DNA of 64,000 nucleotides, taken from the NCBI GenBank assembly GCA_000272025.2, contig AKCV02000026.1:186001-250000 (forward strand), given 5' to 3'. Below, in pieces: positions 42,597 through 50,318 of this stretch; positions within the stretch are counted from its first letter, which is position 1, and each line of letters starts with the position of its first letter. This DNA is from Imbroritus primus (GTDB lineage Bacteria > Pseudomonadota > Gammaproteobacteria > Burkholderiales > Burkholderiaceae). The notes beneath the pieces were generated by a model. The model saw nothing but the letters and a program-made list of their open reading frames with translations. It was not told where the DNA came from and made no database searches. The position numbers and the translations under genes were made by a program.

Positions 42597-42910
42597 GGTT
42601 GCTCGGGCGGAATTGCCCGGAACCGTCGGGAGCACGGCGCAGCGCAAGCAGTCAGGGGTCGCAGACGGCCGCCAGGACGCAAGCGCGCCAAAGCGCGCGC
42701 TGCCCTTGACGGCGAGAACGCCGTGATACGGTGAAGGGAACAGCAAGACCGCCCACACCCCGCCCACTGCACACACCTGCCTTTGAGCAAGCGCAGCGCG
42801 CAGGCCCGCAAGGGCCGAAGGCGTCAGGGATCAAAGCCGGATGGCCGCGATTTGGCACGAAGCGCGGGGCGCAGCCCGCGAGCCCGACGGCGGCACGCCG
42901 AGACGCCCGG
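42597..42910 (+). repeat. Long repeat module upstream of radC (pair with 38096-38415)
   Basis: This is the second copy of the long module, in the same orientation as the first. It includes the CGGGC-GGAATT-GCCCG hairpin just before radC, the ACGGCG-AGAA-CGCCGT hairpin near 42712, and the GCAAGCGCAGCGCGCAGGCC and GCCGGATGGCCGCGATT blocks. Together the two copies bracket the ars operon and radC. No gene is present in it. Confidence 0.8.
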
Positions 42911-44074
42911 TTATTGCTTGCGCTTCTTGGGAAGCATGGTCACGCGAGATTCGATCAGCCGCCGCGTGTTCTCCAGTTCCTTTTGCAGCACTTCGGCATC
43001 CGGCAGCACCATCTTGTAGTTCGCCGCCATCACCTTATTGGGCAAGCCTTCCAGCGCGTACCGCGCCAAGGCGTGTCCCTTGTCGGCGCAGAGGATCAGG
43101 CCCACGGGCGGATTTTCCTCGGGGAACGTCCAGTGTTCCTTCGCATAGTTGCAATACAAGTGCATCTGGCCCACATCGGCATGCGTCAGCGCACCGAGCT
43201 TCAAGTCGATGATGACCAGGCAGCGCAAGCGCCGATGGAAAAACAGCAGATCGACGCGATACCACGTCTGGTCAATGCGCAAGCGACGCTGCCGCCCGAC
43301 GAAGGTGAAGCCGTCGCCAAGCTCCAGCAGGAAATCCTCCAGCCGTCGAATCAAGGCTTGTTCGAGGTCGGATTCCGAATACTCGTCCTTGAGGTCGAGG
43401 AACTCCAGCACATACGGATCTTTGATCGCATCACCGACCGTCACGGCATCGTCCGGCTTCGGCACGGCGCCCTTGACCAGCATCGCCGCCTTGTTCTTCG
43501 ACAGCGCCGTGCGTTCGTAGAACTGGCTACCGATCTGCCGGTCGAGCTGGCGCACGCTCCAGCCGCCGCGCAGGGCCTCGGCTTCGTAGAATTGGCGCGC
43601 GTGGTCGTCCTTGACCATCAGCAGCCGCACATAGGCCGACCACGGCAAGGGGAAGACATGGGCCAGTTCGTCCAGCCGCCCAGGGCGCCCCTGCGCCAGC
43701 AGGAAATGCCCTTGCGACGGCGCTAGAGAAGATTCGCTAGACACTGTCTGGCGAATTGGCCAGGTCAGGAAGAACGACCGCATCTGCTGCAAGTTCGGGC
43801 GGCTGAACCCACGCCCGAACTGCGCAGTCAAGTCGGCAGACAGCCGTTCGATCAACTGCTCGCCGTACCCTGCGCGGCGTTTGCCCTGCTGCTCGGCCTC
43901 CACGATGCGGCGGCCGATTTCCCAATAGCTGGCGGTCATCAGCGCATTGACGCTGCGCGCCGTTGCACGGCGTGCAGCGTCGAGCAGTTCCACGATGCCG
44001 CCGTGGATGCCGGCGTAGCCGGCAGGCAAGGCGGCAGGCTTGACCGCCACTGCGGCCGATTTCTTGCTGTTCAT
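42911..44074 (-). CDS. YhcG-type DUF1016 nuclease-fold protein
   Basis: The 387-residue protein has the DUF1016 N-terminal part (RSVNALMTASYWEIGRRIVEAEQQG, then YGEQLIERLSADLTAQFGRGFSRPNLQQMR) and a PDDEXK nuclease-like C-terminal part. That part includes DLLFFHRRLRCLVIIDLKLG (Asp and Lys acid-base residues) and QMHLYCNYAKEHW. It may cleave DNA. It starts in the stop codon of the integrase gene (ATGA overlap), so both are made together. The role is unknown; a part in recombination or in excluding other DNA is possible. Confidence 0.88.
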   Translation of the reverse strand: MNSKKSAAVAVKPAALPAGYAGIHGGIVELLDAARRATARSVNALMTASYWEIGRRIVEAEQQGKRRAGYGEQLIERLSADLTAQFGRGFSRPNLQQMRSFFLTWPIRQTVSSESSLAPSQGHFLLAQGRPGRLDELAHVFPLPWSAYVRLLMVKDDHARQFYEAEALRGGWSVRQLDRQIGSQFYERTALSKNKAAMLVKGAVPKPDDAVTVGDAIKDPYVLEFLDLKDEYSESDLEQALIRRLEDFLLELGDGFTFVGRQRRLRIDQTWYRVDLLFFHRRLRCLVIIDLKLGALTHADVGQMHLYCNYAKEHWTFPEENPPVGLILCADKGHALARYALEGLPNKVMAANYKMVLPDAEVLQKELENTRRLIESRVTMLPKKRKQ

Positions 44075-45276
44075 GCTGTTGCCTCCTGCGGCTGACTCTG
44101 CCGCGCACCCGTGATGGCCTGCCGCCGGCTGGCTACCAGCTCGGCCGCATCGCGGACGGGCTTGTCCTCGGTGTGGACGTAGTGCATGAACTGCGCGACG
44201 GTCTTGTGCTGGGTCAGCTCCATGCCGACCTTGATGGGGACGCCGGAATTGGCAATGTCCGTCGCCGAGCGGTGGCGGATGCCGTGCGTGCCAACGTGCG
44301 GCACGCCAGCGGCCTTGAGCACTCGGCACCAGCCGCCGTAGTGCTCGCCGAAGGTCAGGTGCTTGTCCGGGTCGTTGGGCGAAGGCAGGACATAGGGGCA
44401 GCCCTCCCGACGCGGAGCCGTCGAAAGCAGCCGATAGGCTTCCGCGCTCATGGGCTTGGACATGCCGCCGGTCTTGCTGTCAGGCCACTTCACTCGCCGC
44501 CCCTCGAAATCCAGCCAATCCCATTCGAGCGGGCAGATTTCGGAGCGACGCGCAGCGAACTCGAATTGCAGCCGGATCGCCAGCAGGATGACGTAGTTCT
44601 CCAGTCCCTCCACTTCCAGCTTCTCCAACTGGCGGAAGACGCGCACCAGTTCATCGTCCACGATGAGCCGGGTTTCCTTGCCAGGCGGGTACATCGGAAC
44701 GTGGCGGCACGGATTCGTGCCGTCCGGGCGGAAGCCCCACACTTCGGCCAGGTTGAACATCTTGCGCAGCACGCCGAAAGCCTTGTTCGCTTCGGTCGGC
44801 TTGTAGGCCAGCTTCTCCATCAGGCCGGCAATGTCGGGCCGCTTCACGTCTTGCACCTTCTTGCGGCCCAGCAGCGGGACGATGCAGCGGTCGATGACGC
44901 CCTGGTAGCCGTCCTGCGTGCTGGGCTTGTTGCGCTTCTTGGAGTAGTCCTCCATGAACTTCTTGCACAACTCGGCCATCGTAGGCGCCTTGCGCGCCTC
45001 GGCCTTGGCGCCGCCGGGGTCGCCGCCCCGGCGAACCTCGGCCAGCCAGTCTTGGGCCATGACGCGGGCCTGTTCAACAGTCAGTTCCCCGAACAAACCC
45101 AAGGCGGGCTTGCGGCGTTCCCCGGCGTTCGTGCGGTACTGGAGCATGAACACCCGACGGCCCGCCGGGGTGATCTTGCAGAGGAATCCAGGCACCACGG
45201 TATCCCGCAGTTCGATGGCCGTGGCCTGGGGTTGTGCCGCCTCTACGGCGGTCTTCGTGAGCTTGATCTTTGCCAT
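44071..45276 (-). CDS. int: Tyrosine-type integrase of the Tn4371-like ICE
   Basis: The 401-residue protein has an arm-binding N-terminal domain and a catalytic domain with the tyrosine-recombinase residues: R244, K268, H331-x-x-R334 in HGIRH, H357 and Y366 in HYVHTE. It would insert and excise the element at the host attachment site. The gene runs inward from the ICE end, with only about 170 bases to the junction, as in Tn4371. The start at 45276 is the first of a good frame. The Met is 14 bases after AGGAG-like bases. Confidence 0.95.
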   Translation of the reverse strand: MAKIKLTKTAVEAAQPQATAIELRDTVVPGFLCKITPAGRRVFMLQYRTNAGERRKPALGLFGELTVEQARVMAQDWLAEVRRGGDPGGAKAEARKAPTMAELCKKFMEDYSKKRNKPSTQDGYQGVIDRCIVPLLGRKKVQDVKRPDIAGLMEKLAYKPTEANKAFGVLRKMFNLAEVWGFRPDGTNPCRHVPMYPPGKETRLIVDDELVRVFRQLEKLEVEGLENYVILLAIRLQFEFAARRSEICPLEWDWLDFEGRRVKWPDSKTGGMSKPMSAEAYRLLSTAPRREGCPYVLPSPNDPDKHLTFGEHYGGWCRVLKAAGVPHVGTHGIRHRSATDIANSGVPIKVGMELTQHKTVAQFMHYVHTEDKPVRDAAELVASRRQAITGARQSQPQEATA

Positions 45277-45452
45277 GATGACTCCTTGGAACGACCCGAT
45301 TCCAGGAGCCAGATAGGAGCGGCGCGAGGGGAAAGCGGGTCAGGTTTCAGAAAGCACCGGCATATGATGGACGCGCGTAAGTTATTGATAAACCTGCTGT
45401 ATCGGGCTACAGCGCAGTCCAGCGAAATGTCGGGCTGGAGTCATCGTGAAAC

Positions 45453-45476
45453 AAAAAACCCCGCCGTGGCGAGGTT
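45453..45476 (-). terminator. rpmB-rpmG operon terminator; the ICE inserts just beyond
   Basis: On the minus strand AACCTCGCC and GGCGGGGTT form a nine-base stem with one G-U pair and a tight loop, followed by TTTTTT. It is 54 bases after the rpmG stop. It belongs to the host, so it sets the upper limit for the ICE junction. Confidence 0.85.
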
Positions 45477-45529
45477 CTTGTGTTGCAACCCGGAAGATCG
45501 ACCGGGTGCCGGCGCAGCAAAACCCAAGA

Positions 45530-45697
45530 TTACTTGATCTTGGTTTCCTTGTACTCCACATGCTTACGAGCGACGGGATCGAACTTCTTGATCGCCATCT
45601 TTTCCGGCATGGTGCGCTTGTTCTTGTCGGTGGTGTAGAAATGACCCGTGCCTGCGGTCGATTCCAGCTTGATTTTGTCGCGTCCGCCTTTGGCCAT
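45530..45697 (-). CDS. rpmG: 50S ribosomal protein L33
   Basis: The 55-residue product is basic and typical: [23 protein letters not shown], then [19 protein letters not shown]33 is a small protein of the large ribosomal subunit. This copy lacks a Cys-zinc knuckle, so it is the zinc-independent form. The gene follows rpmB by 29 bases, the usual order. The start has GGAG upstream. Confidence 0.97.
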   Translation of the reverse strand: MAKGGRDKIKLESTAGTGHFYTTDKNKRTMPEKMAIKKFDPVARKHVEYKETKIK

Positions 45698-45726
45698 GGG
45701 GAACTCCTAGAATGTGTTGAACCGGA

Positions 45727-45936
45727 TCAGGCCGAGGCGATGCCGTAGCCTTGCTTTTCGAGCGTGCGCAGGCCGGCGGCCGTGATGCGCATCGACACGA
45801 AGCAGCCGCGCTCTTCGTTCCACACCTTCTTGTTCTGCAGGTTCGGCAGGAAGCGGCGCTTGGTCTTGTTGTTGGCGTGGGAAACGTTGTTGCCCACCAT
45901 CGGGCCTTTGCCCGTCACTTTGCAGCGTCGTGCCAT
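45727..45936 (-). CDS. rpmB: 50S ribosomal protein L28
   Basis: The 69-residue protein starts [21 protein letters not shown]. The core [17 protein letters not shown] identifies L28. The C-terminal half ([22 protein letters not shown]) ends earlier than the roughly 77-residue proteobacterial form I know and lacks its final LRARGE-like segment. It is the first gene of rpmB-rpmG. Its promoter is at 46055-46084. Confidence 0.93.
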   Translation of the reverse strand: MARRCKVTGKGPMVGNNVSHANNKTKRRFLPNLQNKKVWNEERGCFVSMRITAAGLRTLEKQGYGIASA

Positions 45937-46054
45937 TTGAGCACTCCTAAACTCTTGAATTCGTTGACAACGGTAGCGGCAGCCTGGGGTGGAGCACGGG
46001 GTTTCCGGCGTCGACACGAGAAAGCTGCGGCGGTTGGACTGCGGTAAAACGAGG

Positions 46055-46084
46055 ATTATAAACCAGAAATTGTTCCGCTATCAA
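46055..46084 (-). promoter_or_regulatory. rpmB-rpmG promoter
   Basis: The minus strand has TTGATA (46079-46084) and TATAAT (46055-46060) with an 18-base spacer, close to the sigma70 consensus and the best promoter in this region. It overlaps the last bases of chromosomal radC. The transcript would have a leader of about 110 bases before rpmB. Confidence 0.85.
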
Positions 46085-46830
46085 CGGACAAGGGACTTTT
46101 TTTGAGGTTCCGGGTGTCCGGCCCGGGGCGTGGGGCCCGTATCCGGCAGGCGACCGTGCTCGGCGAAGGAGTATATCGCATGGGCGCTAATGATGAGGTG
46201 ATCGAGCACGCGGATATCGATGAGCGCGAGGCCCCGGGCCAATGTGGCGGTCAGCGCGTCATCCGCGGCGCTCGGTTGCGGATCGCCGCCCGGATGGTTG
46301 TGGGCCAGGATCACGCCGGCGGCGTTGTGCGAAAGTGCTGTACGAATAACTTCTCGCGGGTAGACGGCAGCCTGGTCGATTGTGCCCTGGAACAGTTCGA
46401 CATCGGCGATCAGGCGGTTCTGGGTATCCAGGAACAGGCAGCGGAATACTTCGCGTGTCTGCGCGCCGAGTGTCAGCCGCAGGTAGTCGCCGACTGCGGT
46501 CGGGGAGGTCATGACCGGCGTGGCGGTCAGTTCCTCCGCGAGCGCGCGCCGGGCCATTTCCATGACGGCCTGCAACTGTGTGTATTTGGCCACGCCAATG
46601 CCGGGCACGGCAGACAGCTCTTCCAGCGTGGCGCGGCACAGGCGGGTCAGCGAGCCAAAATGGACGAGCAGGTGGCGCCCGAGCTCGACGGCATTCATGC
46701 CGGTCGTTCCCACGCGCAGGAACAGGGCCAGCAGTTCCGCATCGCCGAGAACGGCGGCGCCGTGCTTGAGCAGGCGTTCACGGGGCCGAAGGTTCTCCGG
46801 CCATTCACGAATTGGCATGGGCAGGGACAT
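46081..46830 (-). CDS. radC: RadC-family protein (chromosomal)
   Basis: The 249-residue protein has an N-terminal helix-hairpin-helix region (RERLLKHGAAVLGDAELLALFLRVG, LSAVPGIGVAKYTQL) and a JAMM domain with HNHPGGDPQPS and ALIDIRVLDHLIIS. RadC was once linked to DNA repair, a link since withdrawn. The start at 46830 (MSLPMPIREWP) is preferred; MPIREWP at 46818 is possible. It lies upstream of rpmB in the same direction. Confidence 0.93.
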   Translation of the reverse strand: MSLPMPIREWPENLRPRERLLKHGAAVLGDAELLALFLRVGTTGMNAVELGRHLLVHFGSLTRLCRATLEELSAVPGIGVAKYTQLQAVMEMARRALAEELTATPVMTSPTAVGDYLRLTLGAQTREVFRCLFLDTQNRLIADVELFQGTIDQAAVYPREVIRTALSHNAAGVILAHNHPGGDPQPSAADDALTATLARGLALIDIRVLDHLIISAHAIYSFAEHGRLPDTGPTPRAGHPEPQKKSLVR

Positions 46831-47012
46831 AGCATAGGCAAGTGGGTTGGGATGGCCCGAGCGTACGGGTGGAATGGCGGATTGTGATGCCGGCACGCAA
46901 CGCCTATCAGGCGGCATGTCCGGTATCACCCCGGTGCCGGCGCTGACGGGCGGGGCGCTGTCAGGACTGCGCCAGTGGCTTACAATACAAGGCTTGATCC
47001 GATTGGTGCAGC

Positions 47013-47489
47013 ATGACTTCGCAAACTTCTGTTTCTCCGGCAGGTGGCGCGCCCACCGTCCAGCCCGATTCCTTCCTGACCCTGCACTACCGCATCGCGC
47101 TGGAGGATGGCACGACCGTCGTCAGCACGTTCGAAGACAAGCCCGCCACGCTGCTGCTCGGCCAGGGGCAGCTCGCGCCAACATTGGAGCAGGCCCTGCT
47201 CGGCATGTCGGCCGGCCAGCGCATGACTTACCGCCTCAGTCCGGAACATGCCTTCGGGCCGCGTAATCCGGACCTGCTGCAACAGGTGTCGCTCAACCTG
47301 CTGCGGGAAAACAGTTCGTTCGAGGAATCGTACGAGCCCGGCGACCTGGTGGAGTTCAATGCGCCCGGCGGCGGCAAGTATGCCGGCGTGCTGAAGGAAT
47401 TGGGTGCCACCTCGGCGCTGTTCGACTTCAACCATCCGCTCGCTGGCCAGACCATCCTGTTCGACGTGCAACTGATTGGCGTAATGTAA
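47013..47489 (+). CDS. fkpB: FKBP-type peptidyl-prolyl isomerase, SlpA/FkpB type
   Basis: The 158-residue protein has an FKBP core (FLTLHYRIALEDGTTVVSTFEDKPATLLLGQGQLAPTLEQAL, then MTYRLSPEHAFGPRNPDLLQQV) of the SlyD-like, non-secreted SlpA/FkpB type. These proline isomerases are encoded next to ispH in many proteobacteria, as here with a nine-base gap. The first 18 residues are an extra, unconserved tail. Confidence 0.93.
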   Translation: MTSQTSVSPAGGAPTVQPDSFLTLHYRIALEDGTTVVSTFEDKPATLLLGQGQLAPTLEQALLGMSAGQRMTYRLSPEHAFGPRNPDLLQQVSLNLLRENSSFEESYEPGDLVEFNAPGGGKYAGVLKELGATSALFDFNHPLAGQTILFDVQLIGVM

Positions 47490-47498
47490 GGCTTTGCG

Positions 47499-48488
47499 AT
47501 GACCACTTCCGGATCGATCACTCTCCAGACCTCGGCCAACACGGTGACGGCTCCCGATGCCGAAGTCGTGCTGGCCCAGCCGCGCGGCTTCTGCGCCGGC
47601 GTTGACCGTGCCATCGAGATCGTCGAGCAGGCGCTGAAACGTTTTGGTGCGCCGATCTACGTGCGCCACGAAATCGTGCATAACGCCTATGTCGTGAACG
47701 ATCTGCGTCAGAAAGGTGCGGTGTTCGTCCAGGAACTGGACGAAGTGCCGACCGGCGGCACCGTCATCTTCAGTGCCCACGGCGTGTCGCGCGCCGTGCG
47801 CGAGGCAGCCGAAGCGCGCGGCTTGCGTGTATTCGATGCGACGTGCCCGCTGGTGACCAAGGTGCACGTCGAAGTCTCGAAGATGCGCGCACAGGATTGC
47901 GAGATCGTCATGATCGGCCACAAAGGCCACCCCGAAGTCGAGGGCACCATGGGCCAGGCCGACGGTGGGATGCTGCTGGTGGAGTCGGTCGCCGACGTGG
48001 CCAGGCTCCAGGTGGCCAATCCCGAGCGCCTTGCCTATGTCACGCAAACGACCCTGTCGGTGGACGAGACGCGCGAGATCGTGGCGGCACTCAAGGCGCG
48101 CTTTCCGGCGATCAGCGAGCCGAAAAAGCAGGACATCTGCTACGCCACGCAAAACCGACAGGATGCCGTCAAGTTCATGGCGCCGCAGGTCGATGCGGTC
48201 ATCGTGGTCGGCAGCCCGAATAGCTCGAATTCCAATCGCCTGCGTGAAGTGGCCGAGCGCCTTGGCGTGCCCGCCTATCTGGCCGACGCGCCGGAACAGA
48301 TCCGCGATGAATGGATCGCCGGCAAGCGGCGTATCGGCGTGACCGCCGGCGCGTCCGCGCCGGAAGTGCTGGCCCAGTCCATCGTGACCGAGCTGCAGCG
48401 GCGTGGCGTGCAACGCGTGCGTGCCCTCGACGGCATCGAAGAAAACATGTCCTTTCCCCTGCCGAAAGGACTGACGGCCAGCAACTGA
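47499..48488 (+). CDS. ispH: 4-hydroxy-3-methylbut-2-enyl diphosphate reductase (IspH)
   Basis: The 329-residue protein carries the three iron-sulfur cysteines of IspH: C32 (PRGFCAGV), C116 (DATCPLV) and C214 (DICYATQ), and the substrate motifs HEIVHN, SAHGVS and SSNSNR. It makes isopentenyl and dimethylallyl diphosphate in the MEP pathway. It is co-transcribed with fkpB. Confidence 0.97.
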   Translation: MTTSGSITLQTSANTVTAPDAEVVLAQPRGFCAGVDRAIEIVEQALKRFGAPIYVRHEIVHNAYVVNDLRQKGAVFVQELDEVPTGGTVIFSAHGVSRAVREAAEARGLRVFDATCPLVTKVHVEVSKMRAQDCEIVMIGHKGHPEVEGTMGQADGGMLLVESVADVARLQVANPERLAYVTQTTLSVDETREIVAALKARFPAISEPKKQDICYATQNRQDAVKFMAPQVDAVIVVGSPNSSNSNRLREVAERLGVPAYLADAPEQIRDEWIAGKRRIGVTAGASAPEVLAQSIVTELQRRGVQRVRALDGIEENMSFPLPKGLTASN

Positions 48489-48903
48489 CCGTTTTTCCGC
48501 TACGCCCACCTGTGCCCGAGCGGTGGGCAGGCGTGCGGATTATCCGAAGTTTCCCTCTAGATTTCCGACGCTCCGCATGGCGGGGTGCATGGCTTCGCGT
48601 TAAGCCTCCGTTCACCGCTCGCATGGCGGCGGGCGGGCCCTGCCATTGCGCCCGAGAGTCTGCTGGCATGAATGTTGAATGCGCCTTGCGGCGCCATGGT
48701 GCCTTGCAGGAAATCCCCGTGGAAGGGCATCGGGAGAATCCCTGACAGCCCCGTCGCTGCGTGGATTGAAGTTGTTGCGACGCATATTGCATCTGCAAAA
48801 AAAAGGGAATAGATTTTGCGCGTTTCCATTTGAAACAATGTTGGTATGGGAAGAGGATTTAGAAGTACGTTGGTTTCGTCCAGTGAGTTCTAGGAGATCA
48901 CTC
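48489..48903. other. Gap between ispH and livJ
   Basis: The 415 bases contain no convincing gene. A hairpin GCCCACC/GGTGGGC at 48504-48528 follows ispH without a T-run. The last 120 bases become AT-rich (TGCAAAAAAAAGGGAATAG, TTGAAACAATG), which suits a livJ promoter, but I could not assign boxes. The livJ ribosome-binding site is AGGAGATCACTC. Confidence 0.4.
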
Positions 48904-50106
48904 ATGCACATCCCGTTTTCCAAGCTGTTGCCGTTGGCTGCCGCCATGACGCTCGTCGCGGCCTGCGGCAAGAAAGAAGAAGCCCCTGCTGCACCGGCAG
49001 CTTCCGAGCCTGCGGCCGCTGCCCCTGCTGCCTCCGGTGGCGAAGTGGTGGTCAAGATCGGCCACGCCGCGCCGCTGACGGGCGGTATCGCCCACCTCGG
49101 CAAGGACAATGAGAACGGCGCCCGCCTCGCTGTCGAAGAACTCAACAAGTCGGGTCTCGAGATCGGTGGCAAGAAGGTCAAGCTGGAACTCGTGGGCGAG
49201 GATGATGCGGGTGATCCGAAAACGGGTACCGCCGTGGCCCAGAAGCTTGTCGACGCCAAGGTCGTTGCCGTGGTGGGCCACCTGAATTCCGGTGTCTCGA
49301 TTCCCGCCTCGAAGATCTACAGCGATGCCGGCATTGCCCAGGTATCGCCGTCGTCCACCAATCCTGACTACACCAAACAAGGCTTCAAGACCACCTTCCG
49401 CGTCGTGGCGACCGATGCCCAGCAAGGTCCGGCGCTGGCCAACTACGCCAGCAAGAGCCTGCATGCCAAGAACGTGGCGATCGTCGACGATGCCACCGCC
49501 TACGGCAAGGGTCTCGCGGACGAATTCGAGAAGACCATCAAGACCTCCGGTGCAAACGTGGTGGCCCGTGAAGCCACCAACGACAAGGCCACGGATTTCA
49601 AGGCCATTCTGACCAAGATCAAGGGCAAGAAGCCTGACGTCATCATGTACGGCGGCATGGACGCCACCGGCGGCCCGTTCGCCAAGCAGGCGAAGGAGCT
49701 GGGCATCACCGCCAAGATCGTCAGCGGTGACGGCATGTGTACCGACAAGGTGGCCGAGCTGGCGGGCGACGCCGTCTCCAACATCGTCTGCTCGGAAGCC
49801 GGGCTGGCGCTGTCGAAGATGGAGAACGGCGCGGACTTCCAGAAACGCTATCAGGACCGTTTCAACGCCCCGGTCCAGATCTACGCCCCGTTCACTTACG
49901 ACGCCGTGATGGTCATCGCCGACGCCATGAAGCGGGCCGGTTCCACCGAGCCGGCCAAGATCCTCGCCGAACTGCCCAAGACCAACTACAAGGGCGTGAT
50001 CGGCAATATCGCTTTCGACGAGAAGGGCGACATGAAGGAGGGAGTGATTACCCTCTACGACTACAAGGACAAGAAAAAGTCCGTGCTTGACGTCGTCAAG
50101 ATGTAA
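48904..50106 (+). CDS. livJ: Branched-chain amino acid ABC transporter substrate-binding protein
   Basis: The 400-residue protein has a signal peptide with a lipobox-like LVAAC followed by a Lys/Glu/Ala/Pro linker and a type-I periplasmic-binding fold (KIGHAAPLTGGIAHLGKDNENGARLAVEELN, then GHLNSGVSIPASKIYSDAG). This is the LivJ/LivK family, here probably lipid-anchored. It is the first gene of a liv operon. A strong terminator follows at 50128-50161, so it may be made in excess over the permease genes. Confidence 0.93.
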   Translation: MHIPFSKLLPLAAAMTLVAACGKKEEAPAAPAASEPAAAAPAASGGEVVVKIGHAAPLTGGIAHLGKDNENGARLAVEELNKSGLEIGGKKVKLELVGEDDAGDPKTGTAVAQKLVDAKVVAVVGHLNSGVSIPASKIYSDAGIAQVSPSSTNPDYTKQGFKTTFRVVATDAQQGPALANYASKSLHAKNVAIVDDATAYGKGLADEFEKTIKTSGANVVAREATNDKATDFKAILTKIKGKKPDVIMYGGMDATGGPFAKQAKELGITAKIVSGDGMCTDKVAELAGDAVSNIVCSEAGLALSKMENGADFQKRYQDRFNAPVQIYAPFTYDAVMVIADAMKRAGSTEPAKILAELPKTNYKGVIGNIAFDEKGDMKEGVITLYDYKDKKKSVLDVVKM

Positions 50107-50127
50107 ACCCGGCCATCAGCCACTGAA

Positions 50128-50161
50128 AACGGCACCGTCACTCATCGCGGTGCCGTTTTTT
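50128..50161 (+). terminator. Intrinsic terminator between livJ and livH
   Basis: AACGGCACCG and CGGTGCCGTT form a perfect ten-base stem with a ten-base loop, followed by TTTT. It sits inside the liv operon and would lower read-through from livJ into livH. Confidence 0.9.
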
Positions 50162-50318
50162 CAACCTCGCCAAGCCATGCATTTCCTCATCCCGGAATCG
50201 CAGACACCGGCTGGCAGGCCATTATCCGCTCTCCGCTCTTACCCAACCGCATTCAGTTCCAGCCGGTCGGGGCGATACCGCGCCCGCGCCATGGCTTGAA
50301 CGGCAGGAAGGAGGTCTC

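Larger units (their letters stand above)
1..45452. mobile_element. Tn4371-family integrative and conjugative element, right part; the other end is outside the window
   Basis: The region carries an integrase at one end, radC, parB, DUF736, repA, parA, traF, a relaxase, a LysR gene, traG and a trb operon. This is the known backbone of Tn4371-like ICEs. Two cargo blocks interrupt it: a czc/cad metal block and an ars block. The right junction must lie between the integrase start (45276) and the rpmG terminator (45453), because rpmG-rpmB are host genes. I found no exact copy of the Tn4371 target octamer TTTTTCAT in that gap, so the base-level junction is not fixed; the end coordinate given is an upper bound. 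The left end is not in the window because trbF runs off base 1. Confidence 0.88.

Noticed and set aside
45277-45530. Attachment site with the Tn4371 octamer TTTTTCAT or its complement.
   Set aside because: No exact copy was found on either strand in this stretch. The junction is therefore reported only as a range.
45300-46100. A tRNA or tmRNA gene as the ICE target.
   Set aside because: No tRNA-like sequence was seen near the junction; the adjacent host feature is the rpmB-rpmG terminator.
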